Program-made: the position numbers and the translations under genes
Assembly (NCBI RefSeq): GCF_041929235.1
Contig: NZ_JBHFNP010000234.1
Coordinates: 1 to 64,000, forward strand
Direction: 5' to 3'
Source of the DNA: Microseira sp041929235
GTDB taxonomy: Bacteria > Cyanobacteriota > Cyanobacteriia > Cyanobacteriales > Aerosakkonemataceae
DNA length: 64,000 nt
Notes under the pieces: model-generated
Database searches by the model: none
What the model was told of the DNA's origin: nothing
The model's input: the letters and a program-made list of their open reading frames with translations, nothing else
Shown here: in pieces, positions 24,662 to 32,871 of the stretch
Position numbering within the stretch: the first letter of the stretch is position 1
How the letters are laid out: each line of letters begins with the position of its first letter

Positions 24662-24964
24662 CTAATCATCATCCGACTGATTAGAGCTGCTATTGCTGCT
24701 GCTATTGCTGCTGCTATCGCTGCTTTCATTGCTGCTTTCATTGCTGCTGCTATTGCTGCTTTCATTGCTGCTGCTATTGCTGCTGCTATTTTCCGCCAGA
24801 ATTAGTTCAGAAGCTCCACGACGATTTAAATCAACCACGTCAACTTCAATCGAAGATTGCCGTCCTGAGACAGCTTGTTCTGAAAGCACAGCAGCTGTAG
24901 CGGATTGACTCAAAAATGCAGCACTTGCACTCAGGAATAAGCCAAGAAGGATCTTAGGATTCAT
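24662..24964 (-). CDS. Secreted Ser/Asn-repeat peptide
   Basis: The 100-residue protein starts with a clear signal peptide (MNPKILLGLFLSASAAFLSQSATA, cleavage expected near residue 24). A middle segment (SIEVDVVDLNRRGASELILAE) follows, and residues about 59-96 are built only from Ser, Asn, Glu and Asp in repeats of SSSN and ESSN, ending QSDDD. The DNA is a 12-bp-period repeat of AGC/AAT codons, prone to length change by slippage. It could be an adhesin-like or matrix peptide, or a substrate modified by the oxygenase gene downstream. No family recognised. Confidence 0.75.
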   Translation of the reverse strand: MNPKILLGLFLSASAAFLSQSATAAVLSEQAVSGRQSSIEVDVVDLNRRGASELILAENSSSNSSSNESSNSSSNESSNESSDSSSNSSSNSSSNQSDDD

Positions 24965-25270
24965 GTTATAGCACCTTAGAGAAATTCAGATGGATGAGCA
25001 ACGAGAGAAACCAAACAAACTGATGTTAAATTGCTTGTTTGATCGGGCATTACCAAATTAGGTAGGGACGACCTACCTGTAGGTATTTAGTTGTGTATCT
25101 CTCACTTATGGCTATCAGCGTGGCACCTGACTCACACAATAGATAATCTACAGTAAGTCAATTAAAAGCACATGAACAATTAATTAGAAAACTCTCATCT
25201 GTAACAGTTACAGGACTTACGCAGGACGGGACAGCAACCGGGTTGCGACCTAGCTCATGCAGAGATTTTC
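24965..25270. other. Intergenic region with a CAGGACTTACGCA end
   Basis: About 300 bp upstream of the repeat-peptide gene, which should hold its promoter. A single CAGGACTTACGCA (25211-25223), the end sequence of the 105-bp element family, is followed by GGACGGGACAGCAACCGGG. No matching second end and no gene were seen. Confidence 0.5.
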
Positions 25271-25516
25271 TCACGACTGTTCCCCATCTGGAGAGGGAGC
25301 ATTCAAATACAACTGGATGAACTCCGCCGCCGCATCAGGGTTAATTGCCTTAAGTCCATCCCGAATTTGCAACACCGCCTCTGCTACTGGATCTGTAATC
25401 TCATAAACCCAACGGTGAACATTTGAGCGTCCCACTCCCATCGTCACCGCCAACCGATTTTGAGTAATTCCATATTTCTCCAGCACCTGTTTTAGGGCTT
25501 TGCCTGCTCTTCCCAT
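25271..25516 (-). CDS. Small XRE-type HTH protein, tandem copy 1
   Basis: The 81-residue protein has an XRE-like helix-turn-helix: VLEKYGITQNRLAVTMGVGRSNVHRWVYE (residues about 12-40), followed by a helical dimer-like region (DPVAEAVLQIRDGLKAINPDAAAEFIQLYL). It is the last in transcription order of four copies repeated every 258 bp. It differs most in the recognition helix (GVGRSNVHR, where the other three read GT-x-RSN-x-NR), so copies may bind different sites. Each copy has its own ATG, and spacers are 12 bp. Confidence 0.85.
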   Translation of the reverse strand: MGRAGKALKQVLEKYGITQNRLAVTMGVGRSNVHRWVYEITDPVAEAVLQIRDGLKAINPDAAAEFIQLYLNAPSPDGEQS

Positions 25517-25528
25517 GCTGAGATTTTC

Positions 25529-25774
25529 TCACGACTGTTCCCCATCTTCAGATGGATCGTTCCAATACAACTGGGTAAATTCCGCCGCCGCATCAGGGTT
25601 AATTGCCTTAAGTCCATTCCGAATTTGCAACACTGCCTCTGATACTGGATCTCTGGTCTCATTCACCCAACGGTTAATATTCGACCGTCGAGTTCCCATC
25701 GCCACTGCGAGGCGATTTTGAGTAATTCCATATTTTTCTAGCACCTGTTTTAGGGCTTTGCCTGCTCTTCCCAT
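25529..25774 (-). CDS. Small XRE-type HTH protein, tandem copy 2
   Basis: 81 residues, same architecture as its neighbours: MGRAGKALKQVLEKYGITQNR, then AMGTRRSNINRWVNETRDPVSEAVLQIRNGLKAI. The recognition helix reads TRRSNINR. Stop codon to next ATG is 12 bp. Probably one transcript with the other copies; a DNA-binding role is expected, the target is unknown. Confidence 0.85.
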   Translation of the reverse strand: MGRAGKALKQVLEKYGITQNRLAVAMGTRRSNINRWVNETRDPVSEAVLQIRNGLKAINPDAAAEFTQLYWNDPSEDGEQS

Positions 25775-25786
25775 GGTGAGATTATG

Positions 25787-26032
25787 TCATGGCTGTTCCC
25801 GATCTGCCGGTGGCGCATTCAAATACAACTGGATAAACTCCTTTGCCGCATCAGGGTTAATTGCCTTAAGTCCATCTCGAATTTGCCACACCGCCTCCGC
25901 CACCGGATCGGCATTCTCATAAACCCAACGGTTCACATTCGATCGTGGAGTTCCCATCGCCACCGCCAACCTATTTTAGGTAATCCTATAGCGCTCCAGT
26001 ACCTGTCTGAGGGCTTTGCTTGCTCTTCCCAT
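25787..26032 (-). pseudogene. Small XRE-type HTH gene, tandem copy 3, with nonsense codon
   Basis: The full 82-codon unit starts at ATG 26032 (MGRASKALRQVLERYRIT), but codon 19 is TAA where the other copies have CAA (ITQNRL), a C-to-T change. The rest is intact (NRLAVAMGTPRSNVNRWVYENADPVAEAV...). A restart at the in-frame ATG of AMGTPRSNV or at TTG is possible but would lose helix 1 of the HTH, so this copy is probably inactive. Confidence 0.8.
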
Positions 26033-26044
26033 GCAGAGATTTTC

Positions 26045-26290
26045 TCACGACTTTTCCTCTTCTCCCGGTGGCGCATTCAAATACAACTGGATAAACTCCT
26101 CCGCCGCATCAGGGTTAATTGCTCTTAGTCCATCCCTAATTTCCAACACCGCCTCCGCTACCGGATCGGCATTCTCATAAACCCAACGGTTAACATTCGA
26201 GCGTCGAGTTCCCATCGCCACTGCCAACCGATTTTGGGTAATTCTATAGCGCTCCAGTACCTGTCTGAGGGCTTTTCCTGCTCTTCCCAT
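26045..26290 (-). CDS. Small XRE-type HTH protein, tandem copy 4 (promoter-proximal)
   Basis: 81 residues: MGRAGKALRQVLERYRITQNR, then AMGTRRSNVNRWVYENADPVAEAVLEIRDGLRAINPDAAEEFIQLYL and an acidic end (PPGEEEKS). It is first in the direction of transcription, and the upstream 120 bp should contain the promoter of the whole array. Copies 3 and 4 share LERYRIT and the ENADP segment, so they are the most recent duplicates. Confidence 0.85.
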   Translation of the reverse strand: MGRAGKALRQVLERYRITQNRLAVAMGTRRSNVNRWVYENADPVAEAVLEIRDGLRAINPDAAEEFIQLYLNAPPGEEEKS

Positions 26291-26411
26291 GCCTGGATTT
26301 TGTCAAAGCCTCATAACAAAGTAAATGCTTCTTTTATAGGACATTAAGTGTAAGATGATGAATGTACCTTATAAGAGGCGTAAGCCTGAATCAGAAAACA
26401 GGTAAAACCCA

Positions 26412-26660
26412 ATGAATACAAGCTTTATAGCCCTAAACGCGCCACCATCCACGGTTCCCAGCCTGGTCAAGATACCAGGGTTGGTTTCCCCAGGACGAAT
26501 ACTTGTCATCAGTATTCCCGCAGCCGTCAACACCACAATTTATACCTTGCACAACCTCGGTTTTGCGGATGTGAGCCAGTGGAGTCGTTTATTACCCGCA
26601 CCCAATCATCCAGGTGAAGTAATGAGCATTTTGACGCGATATTGGGTTGTAAATAATTGA
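26412..26660 (+). CDS. Small hypothetical protein
   Basis: An 82-codon frame starts MNTSFIALNAPPSTVPSLVKIPG, has a hydrophobic middle (PGRILVISIPAAVNTTIYTL) and ends SILTRYWVVNN. Composition looks protein-like and nothing overlaps it, but there is only a weak AGG before the ATG and no family is recognised. An AAACCCGGTTT hairpin follows its stop and could end its transcript. Confidence 0.5.
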   Translation: MNTSFIALNAPPSTVPSLVKIPGLVSPGRILVISIPAAVNTTIYTLHNLGFADVSQWSRLLPAPNHPGEVMSILTRYWVVNN

Positions 26661-26672
26661 TTAAGTGCGAAA

Positions 26673-26705
26673 GAAACCCGGTTTTTCGGAAAAACCGGGT
26701 TTCTG
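26673..26705. repeat. AGAAACCCGG...CCGGGTTTCT hairpin
   Basis: AGAAACCCGGTTTTTC and GAAAAACCGGGTTTCT pair almost perfectly around G. It is a member of the dispersed AAACCGGGTTT family, placed between two plus-strand genes. Confidence 0.88.
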
Positions 26706-26795
26706 GAACTTACTGCTTATCAAGTACAAACTTTCCCGAATAAAATAAAGAGACGCTGTAGATATTAATTACAACCACAGGAAAGGCGATTAAAT

Positions 26796-28364
26796 ATGAC
26801 TAGAGATCCAAGATATTACGATGTTATCGTATACGGGGATGAAGTTCCTGGCGTCTTCGCAGCCGTTTCTGCTGCGAGGGAATACCGTCGCAGAACAAAA
26901 CAGTATCCGCGAGTTCTGCTCCTATCTAAAGGTAATTTACAGGCAGGAATTGGCGGTCATTTAGTCAGGGGAGGACTGGCGTATTTAGACCGCAGCCAAA
27001 TTGAGAAATCGATTCGAGACGATCTGGGTTTACCTACCTTTGGCGATCCAGCAGCAATCTATAAAGAATTTTTGCAAAGAATCGGTGTGCTTGTTGTTGG
27101 TCTTGACCGGAGCAAAGCGAGTACAGTTTTGCGACAAATGCTGCAAGAAGCTGGAGTAGATATCCTCAGCTATGTTGAGATTGAATCGGTTGTCAAAGGC
27201 CAGCAAAATATCGTCAGTTTAATGACATCAAAGGGAAGATATTCTGGCAAGCAATTTATCGATGCGACGGTAAATGCCGAATTAGCCCAAGTGGCTGGCG
27301 CGAGAAAGTTAAAAGGATTTGAAACCTTTGGTCTTCCCGAATCAGAACTGGCTGTTAGCGTAGTATTTGAAACCCAAGGATTGAGCATTCAAAAGCTCAA
27401 GCAAATTGAATCTACCTATCTCAAACGCTTCACAAACTTGAACGATACAGAGGCGCAAAGTTTCCTGCTTGCTGCTACAGGAAATGACGAAGAGTTAGCC
27501 GAAAAACTGCGGCGCGATATGGTCGATACTGCTGGTAATATCAAAACCATGTATGCAGGAAGTGACTATATAGATGTCCGTTCTCCAGCTTTATCTGTAG
27601 CTTACCACTCGTTTAGAGGAATTAAATTATCTTTATTGGAAACGGGTGTAATGCTAGACAAAGCGAATATCGCAATTCTTCCTGGCGGTAGACTTTCTTG
27701 GAATGCACTTTTATTTACCGTTACAGGTTCGGAAGCGGAAGAATTAGCTAGAAAAGGTGCTAAACCAACTCCTAACATGCTAGTAGAAATGGGTTACATC
27801 GAAAAGTGGTTTAACAGTATTGGTGCTACCGTTACGGTTCCCTCTGAACTTTATATCAGACATGCTGGGAACATTAAGGATGTTGTACAACCTTTAACTG
27901 GTGCCGATATGCTGATGGGTGGCGTCCCTGCTAGAGAGGCGTTGGGAACGTTTGCTTATCAATTTGACGTGCGGGGAGGAATCAAAGATTTTGACAAGAT
28001 CGCTTATGAAAAAGGGATTACAAATCTTAGTTTTACTCCGCCTATTTTTAATATAGGTATCCAGCACGCAATTGTGAGAACTATTCCTAATCTTGCCGTC
28101 GTTAGTCCAGCTTCTGGGTTTGTAGGTTTGGCAGCGTCTGCTGGTAGAATTGTGGAATTTAATGCTGGAGTAGCTCAAGGTTTGGGAATTGCGGCAATTA
28201 TTGCGATTTTGGGTAATAAAAATTTGGCAGATGTATCGAATTTAGATGTGAGAAAAGTCCTGGTTGATACAAAACGATTGCCGAGGGTATTTGGGATTGC
28301 TAAACTTGCGGAAGCTTCGCGCATGGGTGCGATTGATACGCTGGGTGATGTGGCGATCGCATAA
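26796..28364 (+). CDS. FAD-dependent oxidoreductase
   Basis: The 522-residue protein has an N-terminal Rossmann FAD site, degenerate but recognisable (YYDVIVYGDEVPGVFAAVSAAREYRRR, residues about 7-33), then VLLLSKGN and GGHLVRGGLAYLDRS (about 53-68), and a C-terminal FAD-contacting segment with GLAASAGRIVEFNAGVAQGLGIAAI (about 448-472). This is the FAD_oxidored layout found in many cyanobacterial and secondary-metabolite gene sets. A GGAAAGG lies about 10 bp before ATG. The next gene (28681) is on the same strand but 316 bp away. Substrate unknown. Confidence 0.82.
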   Translation: MTRDPRYYDVIVYGDEVPGVFAAVSAAREYRRRTKQYPRVLLLSKGNLQAGIGGHLVRGGLAYLDRSQIEKSIRDDLGLPTFGDPAAIYKEFLQRIGVLVVGLDRSKASTVLRQMLQEAGVDILSYVEIESVVKGQQNIVSLMTSKGRYSGKQFIDATVNAELAQVAGARKLKGFETFGLPESELAVSVVFETQGLSIQKLKQIESTYLKRFTNLNDTEAQSFLLAATGNDEELAEKLRRDMVDTAGNIKTMYAGSDYIDVRSPALSVAYHSFRGIKLSLLETGVMLDKANIAILPGGRLSWNALLFTVTGSEAEELARKGAKPTPNMLVEMGYIEKWFNSIGATVTVPSELYIRHAGNIKDVVQPLTGADMLMGGVPAREALGTFAYQFDVRGGIKDFDKIAYEKGITNLSFTPPIFNIGIQHAIVRTIPNLAVVSPASGFVGLAASAGRIVEFNAGVAQGLGIAAIIAILGNKNLADVSNLDVRKVLVDTKRLPRVFGIAKLAEASRMGAIDTLGDVAIA

Positions 28365-28380
28365 CCCAAATCCTTTGTTC

Positions 28381-28437
28381 GTAGTAAGGACTTTAGTCCT
28401 CAGGCGTACAGCTTAAAGGGCTAAAGTCCTTACTACA
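28381..28437. repeat. GTAGTAAGGACTTTAGTCC hairpin repeat
   Basis: GTAGTAAGGACTTTAGTCCT and GGCTAAAGTCCTTACTAC are inverted repeats around a short loop, a dispersed cyanobacterial-type palindrome placed 17 bp past the FAD oxidoreductase stop, where it may act as a 3' end structure. Confidence 0.88.
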
Positions 28438-28680
28438 AACAAGATTTGCTGTCATTTTCAGAGATGCTATAAATTGTCCCTTAAATAAGTTACCCAAACT
28501 AAGTTTCACTAAAAAAAGCGACTGGTAACACTATTTTAATAAGGCTTTGATTTAATTAAGCAGATAGGCAAAAAGAGCAAATATTTTTACCTATCTAAAC
28601 TGGCAATAGAAGCTTAACAACTTTGCCATACTCCAGGGGGCATTAGAAATCGGTTTTTCTAAATTTTAAGGGAGAATAAA
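28438..28680. promoter_or_regulatory. Leader region of the 260-residue orphan gene
   Basis: AT-rich sequence with no ORF. A ribosome-binding GGGAG is at 28670-28674, just before the ATG. No defined promoter boxes could be assigned with confidence. Confidence 0.4.
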
Positions 28681-29463
28681 ATGGCAAGTCCAACAACCGT
28701 AATCAAAGGTATCAGAGCTTATTTTGGCATCAGCGATTGTGGGCAACTCATGGGTCAACCAACAGAAGCAGGACTCAGTTCTGTTGAACCTGAAGGTATT
28801 TACGAACATCTAGCTATTGGTGTTCTGGAAGAAGGTTATACCCTGGCATACAAAATTGGCGATACCGATAACGTTAAATACGACGTATACGGGTCTATCA
28901 ATGGTATCAAATGTATCAGCAGTCGCATTTGTCGAGATGATGACAACGAATTCGTCAAAATGACAGAAAGCGAAACCGATGATGGTTTGATGATGATTCG
29001 TCAAACCTTCATTGTTTCCAAAAATGAAACCCGCGTCACGATTCGCATGGAACTGATGAACTGTTCGAGAAAAGTCGATCTCGATGACTTCCTCGTCAAG
29101 CGATATGCGGACATCGATGTAGATACTGGCGGTAGCGCCGGATGGGCAGGTTTTCTGGCACGCTGGGATAAGAATCGGGATTCTGTTTTTACTTACAATT
29201 TAGACGGAGATGCGCCGAGAGGAAAACGCGCCCACGTTGTCAATATGGTAGCAATGCCTAGCGATTTGCCCTTGGATGGAACATTTGTCGGGCGACTCGG
29301 ATCGCAACAATATGCTTTCCGGGATAACCCAGATCTTTTGGTAACGCCAACCGAACGAACCGATGCAGATGGTATTCTGCAATGGCGTGCGACCAAGTTC
29401 CGGGCGGGTGAAATGTTCCGCATTAATATGTATTATGATACCTTCCGGGCATTTGCGAAATAG
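28681..29463 (+). CDS. Orphan 260-residue protein, probable beta-rich fold
   Basis: The protein starts MASPTTVIKGIRAYFGISDCGQLMG and alternates beta-type segments (TLAYKIGDTDNVKYDVYGSINGIKCISSRI; RQTFIVSKNETRVTIRMELMNCS) with acidic loops (CRDDDNEF, DDFLVKRYADIDVDTGGSAGW), ending MYYDTFRAFAK. There is no signal peptide or membrane span. Four or five cysteines occur in the first half. I do not recognise a family. It follows the FAD oxidoreductase gene on the same strand after a hairpin repeat and could be functionally linked, but nothing in the sequence proves it. Confidence 0.75.
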   Translation: MASPTTVIKGIRAYFGISDCGQLMGQPTEAGLSSVEPEGIYEHLAIGVLEEGYTLAYKIGDTDNVKYDVYGSINGIKCISSRICRDDDNEFVKMTESETDDGLMMIRQTFIVSKNETRVTIRMELMNCSRKVDLDDFLVKRYADIDVDTGGSAGWAGFLARWDKNRDSVFTYNLDGDAPRGKRAHVVNMVAMPSDLPLDGTFVGRLGSQQYAFRDNPDLLVTPTERTDADGILQWRATKFRAGEMFRINMYYDTFRAFAK

Positions 29464-29534
29464 TCGGGCAGTAAGGGTTGAGTGAGGAGAAATAATACCA
29501 ATTTCCCTTGATTTTGCTACAGATCAAAAGCTAG

Positions 29535-29595
29535 GTAGGGGCGGGTTTTACCAATCATCTTGGGAAAAAAAACAATTTCTATAAACCCGCCCCTC
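29535..29595. repeat. GTAGGGGCGGGTTT...AAACCCGCCCCT repeat
   Basis: GTAGGGGCGGGTTTTA and TAAACCCGCCCCTCC pair around a 30-bp AT-rich loop. Relatives are at 7567 and in 32600-32871. Confidence 0.88.
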
Positions 29596-29670
29596 CCCTT
29601 GTGTGGCGCATTCATGGGAAATACGGTATAAGCTGCGCGATCGCTCCTGAAAAACACTCGTCAAAGTTTT

Positions 29671-30309
29671 TTAGATTTGAGCGATCGCACCACCAATCCG
29701 CTTCAATACCCGCAACACATCGTACAACTCATTCCGCCGCCGATAAAGCGTAAATTTATCTGAAAATGCATACTGGGATTCGCCTTGTTTGACTAACTTG
29801 ATGAACATAAAATCGCTGCCATTTGTGACCATGCCAAAAGTAGGTTTGTCAGACTGGGGATTAGTCATCATGTAAGTCAAAGCTTGGGGTATCGCAATAT
29901 CCATATTGAAACTTGTCTGCTTCGACTCAACCACCAGCAGCCAAAATTCATCTTTAAACGCCAAAACATCAATGCGTCCCCGATAAATTTCGTCTCGATC
30001 ATCGACGGCAATTTGTACCGTTATTTCGGAACGAATTTTAAAGGGTGAATCGTAAAAACCTGCGATTTCCAGCAACCGGGACAACACCAACAACTGAACA
30101 GCACCTTCAGCTAAAGGCCCTGTTTTCCTGTGGTAAAGGTATCTGTCTTTTATCCGAGCCAATATTTCTTGTTCTGGTTCATAAATTTCAGGTAAATTCT
30201 CGAACCATTCAGTAAAAAACTGGTCATCGCTGGCTTCTGTGAGGTTAAACTTTTCCTCAACTTGAGCCAGCGTGGTGATATTGTCCCCAATCGCAAGAGT
30301 TTTTACCAT
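29671..30309 (-). CDS. Small restriction-type nuclease (HSDR_N-like PD-(D/E)XK)
   Basis: 212 residues. The nuclease core is GRIDVLAFKDEFWLLVVESKQ (residues about 111-131), giving the D...ExK catalytic set, preceded by EGAVQLLVLSRLLEIAGFYDSPFKI. It is the N-terminal domain type found in type I R subunits and stand-alone in cyanobacteria, with no helicase part. It lies 3 bp after the stop of asnS on the same strand, an odd partner for a tRNA synthetase. A C-terminal fragment of a paralogue is at 57-236. Confidence 0.82.
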   Translation of the reverse strand: MVKTLAIGDNITTLAQVEEKFNLTEASDDQFFTEWFENLPEIYEPEQEILARIKDRYLYHRKTGPLAEGAVQLLVLSRLLEIAGFYDSPFKIRSEITVQIAVDDRDEIYRGRIDVLAFKDEFWLLVVESKQTSFNMDIAIPQALTYMMTNPQSDKPTFGMVTNGSDFMFIKLVKQGESQYAFSDKFTLYRRRNELYDVLRVLKRIGGAIAQI

Positions 30310-30312
30310 ATT

Positions 30313-31707
30313 TTAAAATTCCACAGTTTGCGGCGCGCGCGGGAAGGGAATCACATCGCGAATATTTGCCATTCCTGTCATAAATTGCACCAACCTTTCA
30401 AAACCCAAACCAAATCCAGCGTGAGGAACTGTGCCGAAGCGACGCAAATCTAAATACCACCAATAATCAGCCGGATTTAAGCCTTGATCGTTAATCCGCC
30501 TTTCCAAGATATCTAAACGTTCTTCCCTCTGGGAACCGCCGATAATTTCGCCGATTTTGGGTGCTAAAATATCCATGGCGGCTACGGTTTTTTCATCGTC
30601 GTTTAGACGCATGTAGAAGGCTTTAATTTCTACTGGATAGTCGGTGACAATCGTTGGCTTTTTGAATAATTCTTCTGCCAAATATCGTTCGTGTTCCGAC
30701 TGCAAATCTAAACCCCACTTGACGGGATATTCAAATTGTTTGTTGGATTTTTCTACCAGAGCGATCGCATCGGTATAAGTCACCCGTTCAAACTCGTTGT
30801 TGATGATATTATCTGCCGTCGCCAAAACCGAATTATCAATCCGCTGGTTGAAAAATTCCATATCTTCCGGGCAAGTTTCCATTACATGCTTGAAGATATA
30901 TTTGAGGAATTCTTCTGCTAAATCCATATCCCCTATCAAGTCGCAGAAAGCCATTTCTGGTTCGATCATCCAAAATTCTGCCAAGTGACGGGAGGTGTTA
31001 GAATTTTCCGCGCGGAAAGTAGGGCCAAAAGTGTAGACATTACTAAACGCCATCGCCATCACTTCAGCTTCCAATTGTCCGCTGACGGTAAGATAAGCTT
31101 GTTTGCCGAAAAAGTCTTGGCTGTAATCGATTTGTTTTTTATCTTCCGTAAGGGGGATGTTATTTAAATTAAAGCTGGTGACGGTGAACATTTCTCCCGC
31201 CCCTTCGCAGTCGCTGGCGCTGATAATCGGGGTGTGAATCCACAAAAAACCGCGTTCTTGGAAGAATTGGTGGATCGCCCTGGCGCAGGCGTTGCGGACG
31301 CGGAAGACAGCGCCGAAAGTGTTGGTGCGCGATCGCAAGTGTCCAATATTTCGCAAAAATTCAAACGAGTGCCGTTTCTTCTGTAAAGGATAAGTTTCCG
31401 GATCGGCATCGCCGTATAACTGCATTGCTGTCGCCTTCAATTCGATCCGCTGTCCCTTCGCAGGGGACGCCACCAAAACGCCTTCAATTTCTATGGAAGC
31501 ACCCGTATTCACCTGCTTGAGAATTTCGGCATAATTGGGCAAATCGGCATTCAGCACCACTTGCAAGTTCGCCATCGAGGAACCATCGTTTACCTCGACA
31601 AAGGCAAAATCTTTTAATTCTCGTTTGGTGCGTACCCAACCTTGAACTTTAACAGATTCATCGGGTTGACCAGTGCGGAGGATATCGGCAATACGTTGAG
31701 TTGTCAT
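30313..31707 (-). CDS. asnS: Asparaginyl-tRNA synthetase
   Basis: 464 residues, class IIb synthetase charging tRNA-Asn. The N-terminal OB-fold (VKVQGWVRTKRELKDFAFVEVNDGSS, residues about 19-44) precedes class II motif 2 (FRAENSNTSRHLAEFWMIEPEMAF, about 232-255) and motif 3 (GFGLGFERLVQFMTGMANIRDVIPFPR, about 432-458). Length is normal. Followed within 3 bp by the small nuclease gene. Confidence 0.97.
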   Translation of the reverse strand: MTTQRIADILRTGQPDESVKVQGWVRTKRELKDFAFVEVNDGSSMANLQVVLNADLPNYAEILKQVNTGASIEIEGVLVASPAKGQRIELKATAMQLYGDADPETYPLQKKRHSFEFLRNIGHLRSRTNTFGAVFRVRNACARAIHQFFQERGFLWIHTPIISASDCEGAGEMFTVTSFNLNNIPLTEDKKQIDYSQDFFGKQAYLTVSGQLEAEVMAMAFSNVYTFGPTFRAENSNTSRHLAEFWMIEPEMAFCDLIGDMDLAEEFLKYIFKHVMETCPEDMEFFNQRIDNSVLATADNIINNEFERVTYTDAIALVEKSNKQFEYPVKWGLDLQSEHERYLAEELFKKPTIVTDYPVEIKAFYMRLNDDEKTVAAMDILAPKIGEIIGGSQREERLDILERRINDQGLNPADYWWYLDLRRFGTVPHAGFGLGFERLVQFMTGMANIRDVIPFPRAPQTVEF

Positions 31708-31854
31708 GAGGCAGTTAAAAGCAATGATTCATTCAGTATTATCGAAAAACGCAAGCTGAGGGCGATCCCATCTTACGCACAGACGGGGATCGCTGCCTGG
31801 GATCGATCCCGATTGCAACTTGCTCAGAGCAAGTAGCGATCCCCAGACTCGATC

Positions 31855-32256
31855 CTAGCCTGCACAAGACTTGAGCAACCAACCAATAGCGATCCCCATC
31901 CCGGCAAATCTGACTGCTTGCCAAAATGGCTCCCTCAAACTGCTGAAACTGAACAAACTGCTTTCCAGGCTGACTTCTAGCATTTCCAGCTGTTGTTTGA
32001 GAAGCTGCAACTCGGCGATCAGTTGCTGAGATCGTTCTCTACGCAAATCTTGGCGCACTTCTTCGTAGCGATGTTGCAGTTCTTTCTGACGCTGGCGATC
32101 CCGCTGTACTTGTGCGTAGCGTTCTTTTAAAGCTTGCAGGGATCGATCGACTTCTTCCAGACTGCGCCCAAACTCTTGTTCTTCCTCTTGCGTCTTGCGG
32201 GTGCCCGGATCCGATGGGGATCGATTTGACTGGGATGGTTCTTCAGGTGACTTCAT
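31855..32256 (-). CDS. Coiled-coil protein with C-terminal membrane anchor
   Basis: 133 residues: a Ser/Pro-rich start, a long charged coiled coil (EEVDRSLQALKERYAQVQRDRQRQ... to QLLKQQLEMLEVSLES, residues about 33-100), then a conserved-looking SLREPFWQAVRFAGMGIAIGWLLKSCAG tail with one hydrophobic span. The pattern is familiar from unnamed cyanobacterial proteins. Divergent from the next gene with a 46-bp gap. Confidence 0.75.
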   Translation of the reverse strand: MKSPEEPSQSNRSPSDPGTRKTQEEEQEFGRSLEEVDRSLQALKERYAQVQRDRQRQKELQHRYEEVRQDLRRERSQQLIAELQLLKQQLEMLEVSLESSLFSFSSLREPFWQAVRFAGMGIAIGWLLKSCAG

Positions 32257-32302
32257 TGTCGTTGCAGTAGAGTAAGGATATATGCGAACTTAGCCTTTCA
32301 GT

Positions 32303-32593
32303 ATGCCTGAAACCACACAGCTTCCCAAAACCGATACCCTGAGTGAACTCAGCACTTTAGAACTCGCGCAAGTGCTAATGGATCGGCTCAAAATTACTCC
32401 CAACGACTGGCACCGATTAAAATCTAACCGCAAAGCCCGTGCCAGCGAGCAAGCCGCCGCCGCACTCGTCTTTTTGCTCAAAGATCAACCAGAAGAAGCA
32501 CTTCCGCGGTTCCAGCAAGCCACAGGCTGGCTAGATCGGTCGATTTCCGCTCCCCCTTGCCCCACTCACGGTCATAAGTCAGCAGGCGAGTAG
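32303..32593 (+). CDS. Small conserved cyanobacterial protein (DUF6439-like)
   Basis: 96 residues: ELSTLELAQVLMDRLKITPNDWHRLKSNRKARASEQAAAALVFLLKDQPEEALPRFQQATGWLDRSISAPPCPTHGH. This all-helical protein with a conserved C-terminal PPCPTHGH motif is widely present in cyanobacteria; I believe it is DUF6439 but cannot confirm. Function unknown. Confidence 0.75.
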   Translation: MPETTQLPKTDTLSELSTLELAQVLMDRLKITPNDWHRLKSNRKARASEQAAAALVFLLKDQPEEALPRFQQATGWLDRSISAPPCPTHGHKSAGE

Positions 32594-32599
32594 GCGAGA

Positions 32600-32871
32600 T
32601 CTGTAGGGGCGGGTTTCATATCGCTTCCGTTTACATACTCACACTAAAACCGCAGGTGGGCAGGTGGGCAGGTGAGCAGCTTTTGCCAGATTGTTTGCAC
32701 AATCTTTAATAATATGACTACCTAAACGGAAGTGATATCACCTATCGCCAATGTCCGCCGCCGACAATTGAACTAAACCCGCCCCCAAACGTCAGCAGGT
32801 TCTGTAGGGGCGGGTTTCACCTATCGCCAGTCCGGAGCCGACAATTGAACTAAACCCGCCCCCAAACGTCA
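32600..32871. repeat. Cluster of GGGGCGGGTTT repeats with a 78-bp direct repeat
   Basis: GTAGGGGCGGGTTTCA occurs at about 32603 and 32803. The block CACCTATCGCCA...GCCGACAATTGAACTAAACCCGCCCCCAAACGTCA occurs at about 32739-32794 and 32818-32871. The second copy runs into the stop codon of the anti-sigma type gene, so its 3' end touches the repeat. TTCCGTTTA and TAAACGGAA form another inverted pair (about 32626 and 32724). Confidence 0.85.

Larger units (their letters stand above)
25271..26302. repeat. Four-unit tandem array with exact 258-bp period
   Basis: Unit starts at 25271, 25529, 25787 and 26045 are each 258 bp apart, with a 246-bp gene plus a 12-bp spacer. The unbroken period and the 3-fold multiple show amplification by unequal crossing-over, with later point divergence. 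Confidence 0.95.

Noticed and set aside
24693..24908. Leucine-rich plus-strand frame opposite the Ser/Asn-repeat gene
   Set aside because: It is the complement of AGC/AAT repeats (poly-Leu); the minus-strand frame has a real signal peptide.
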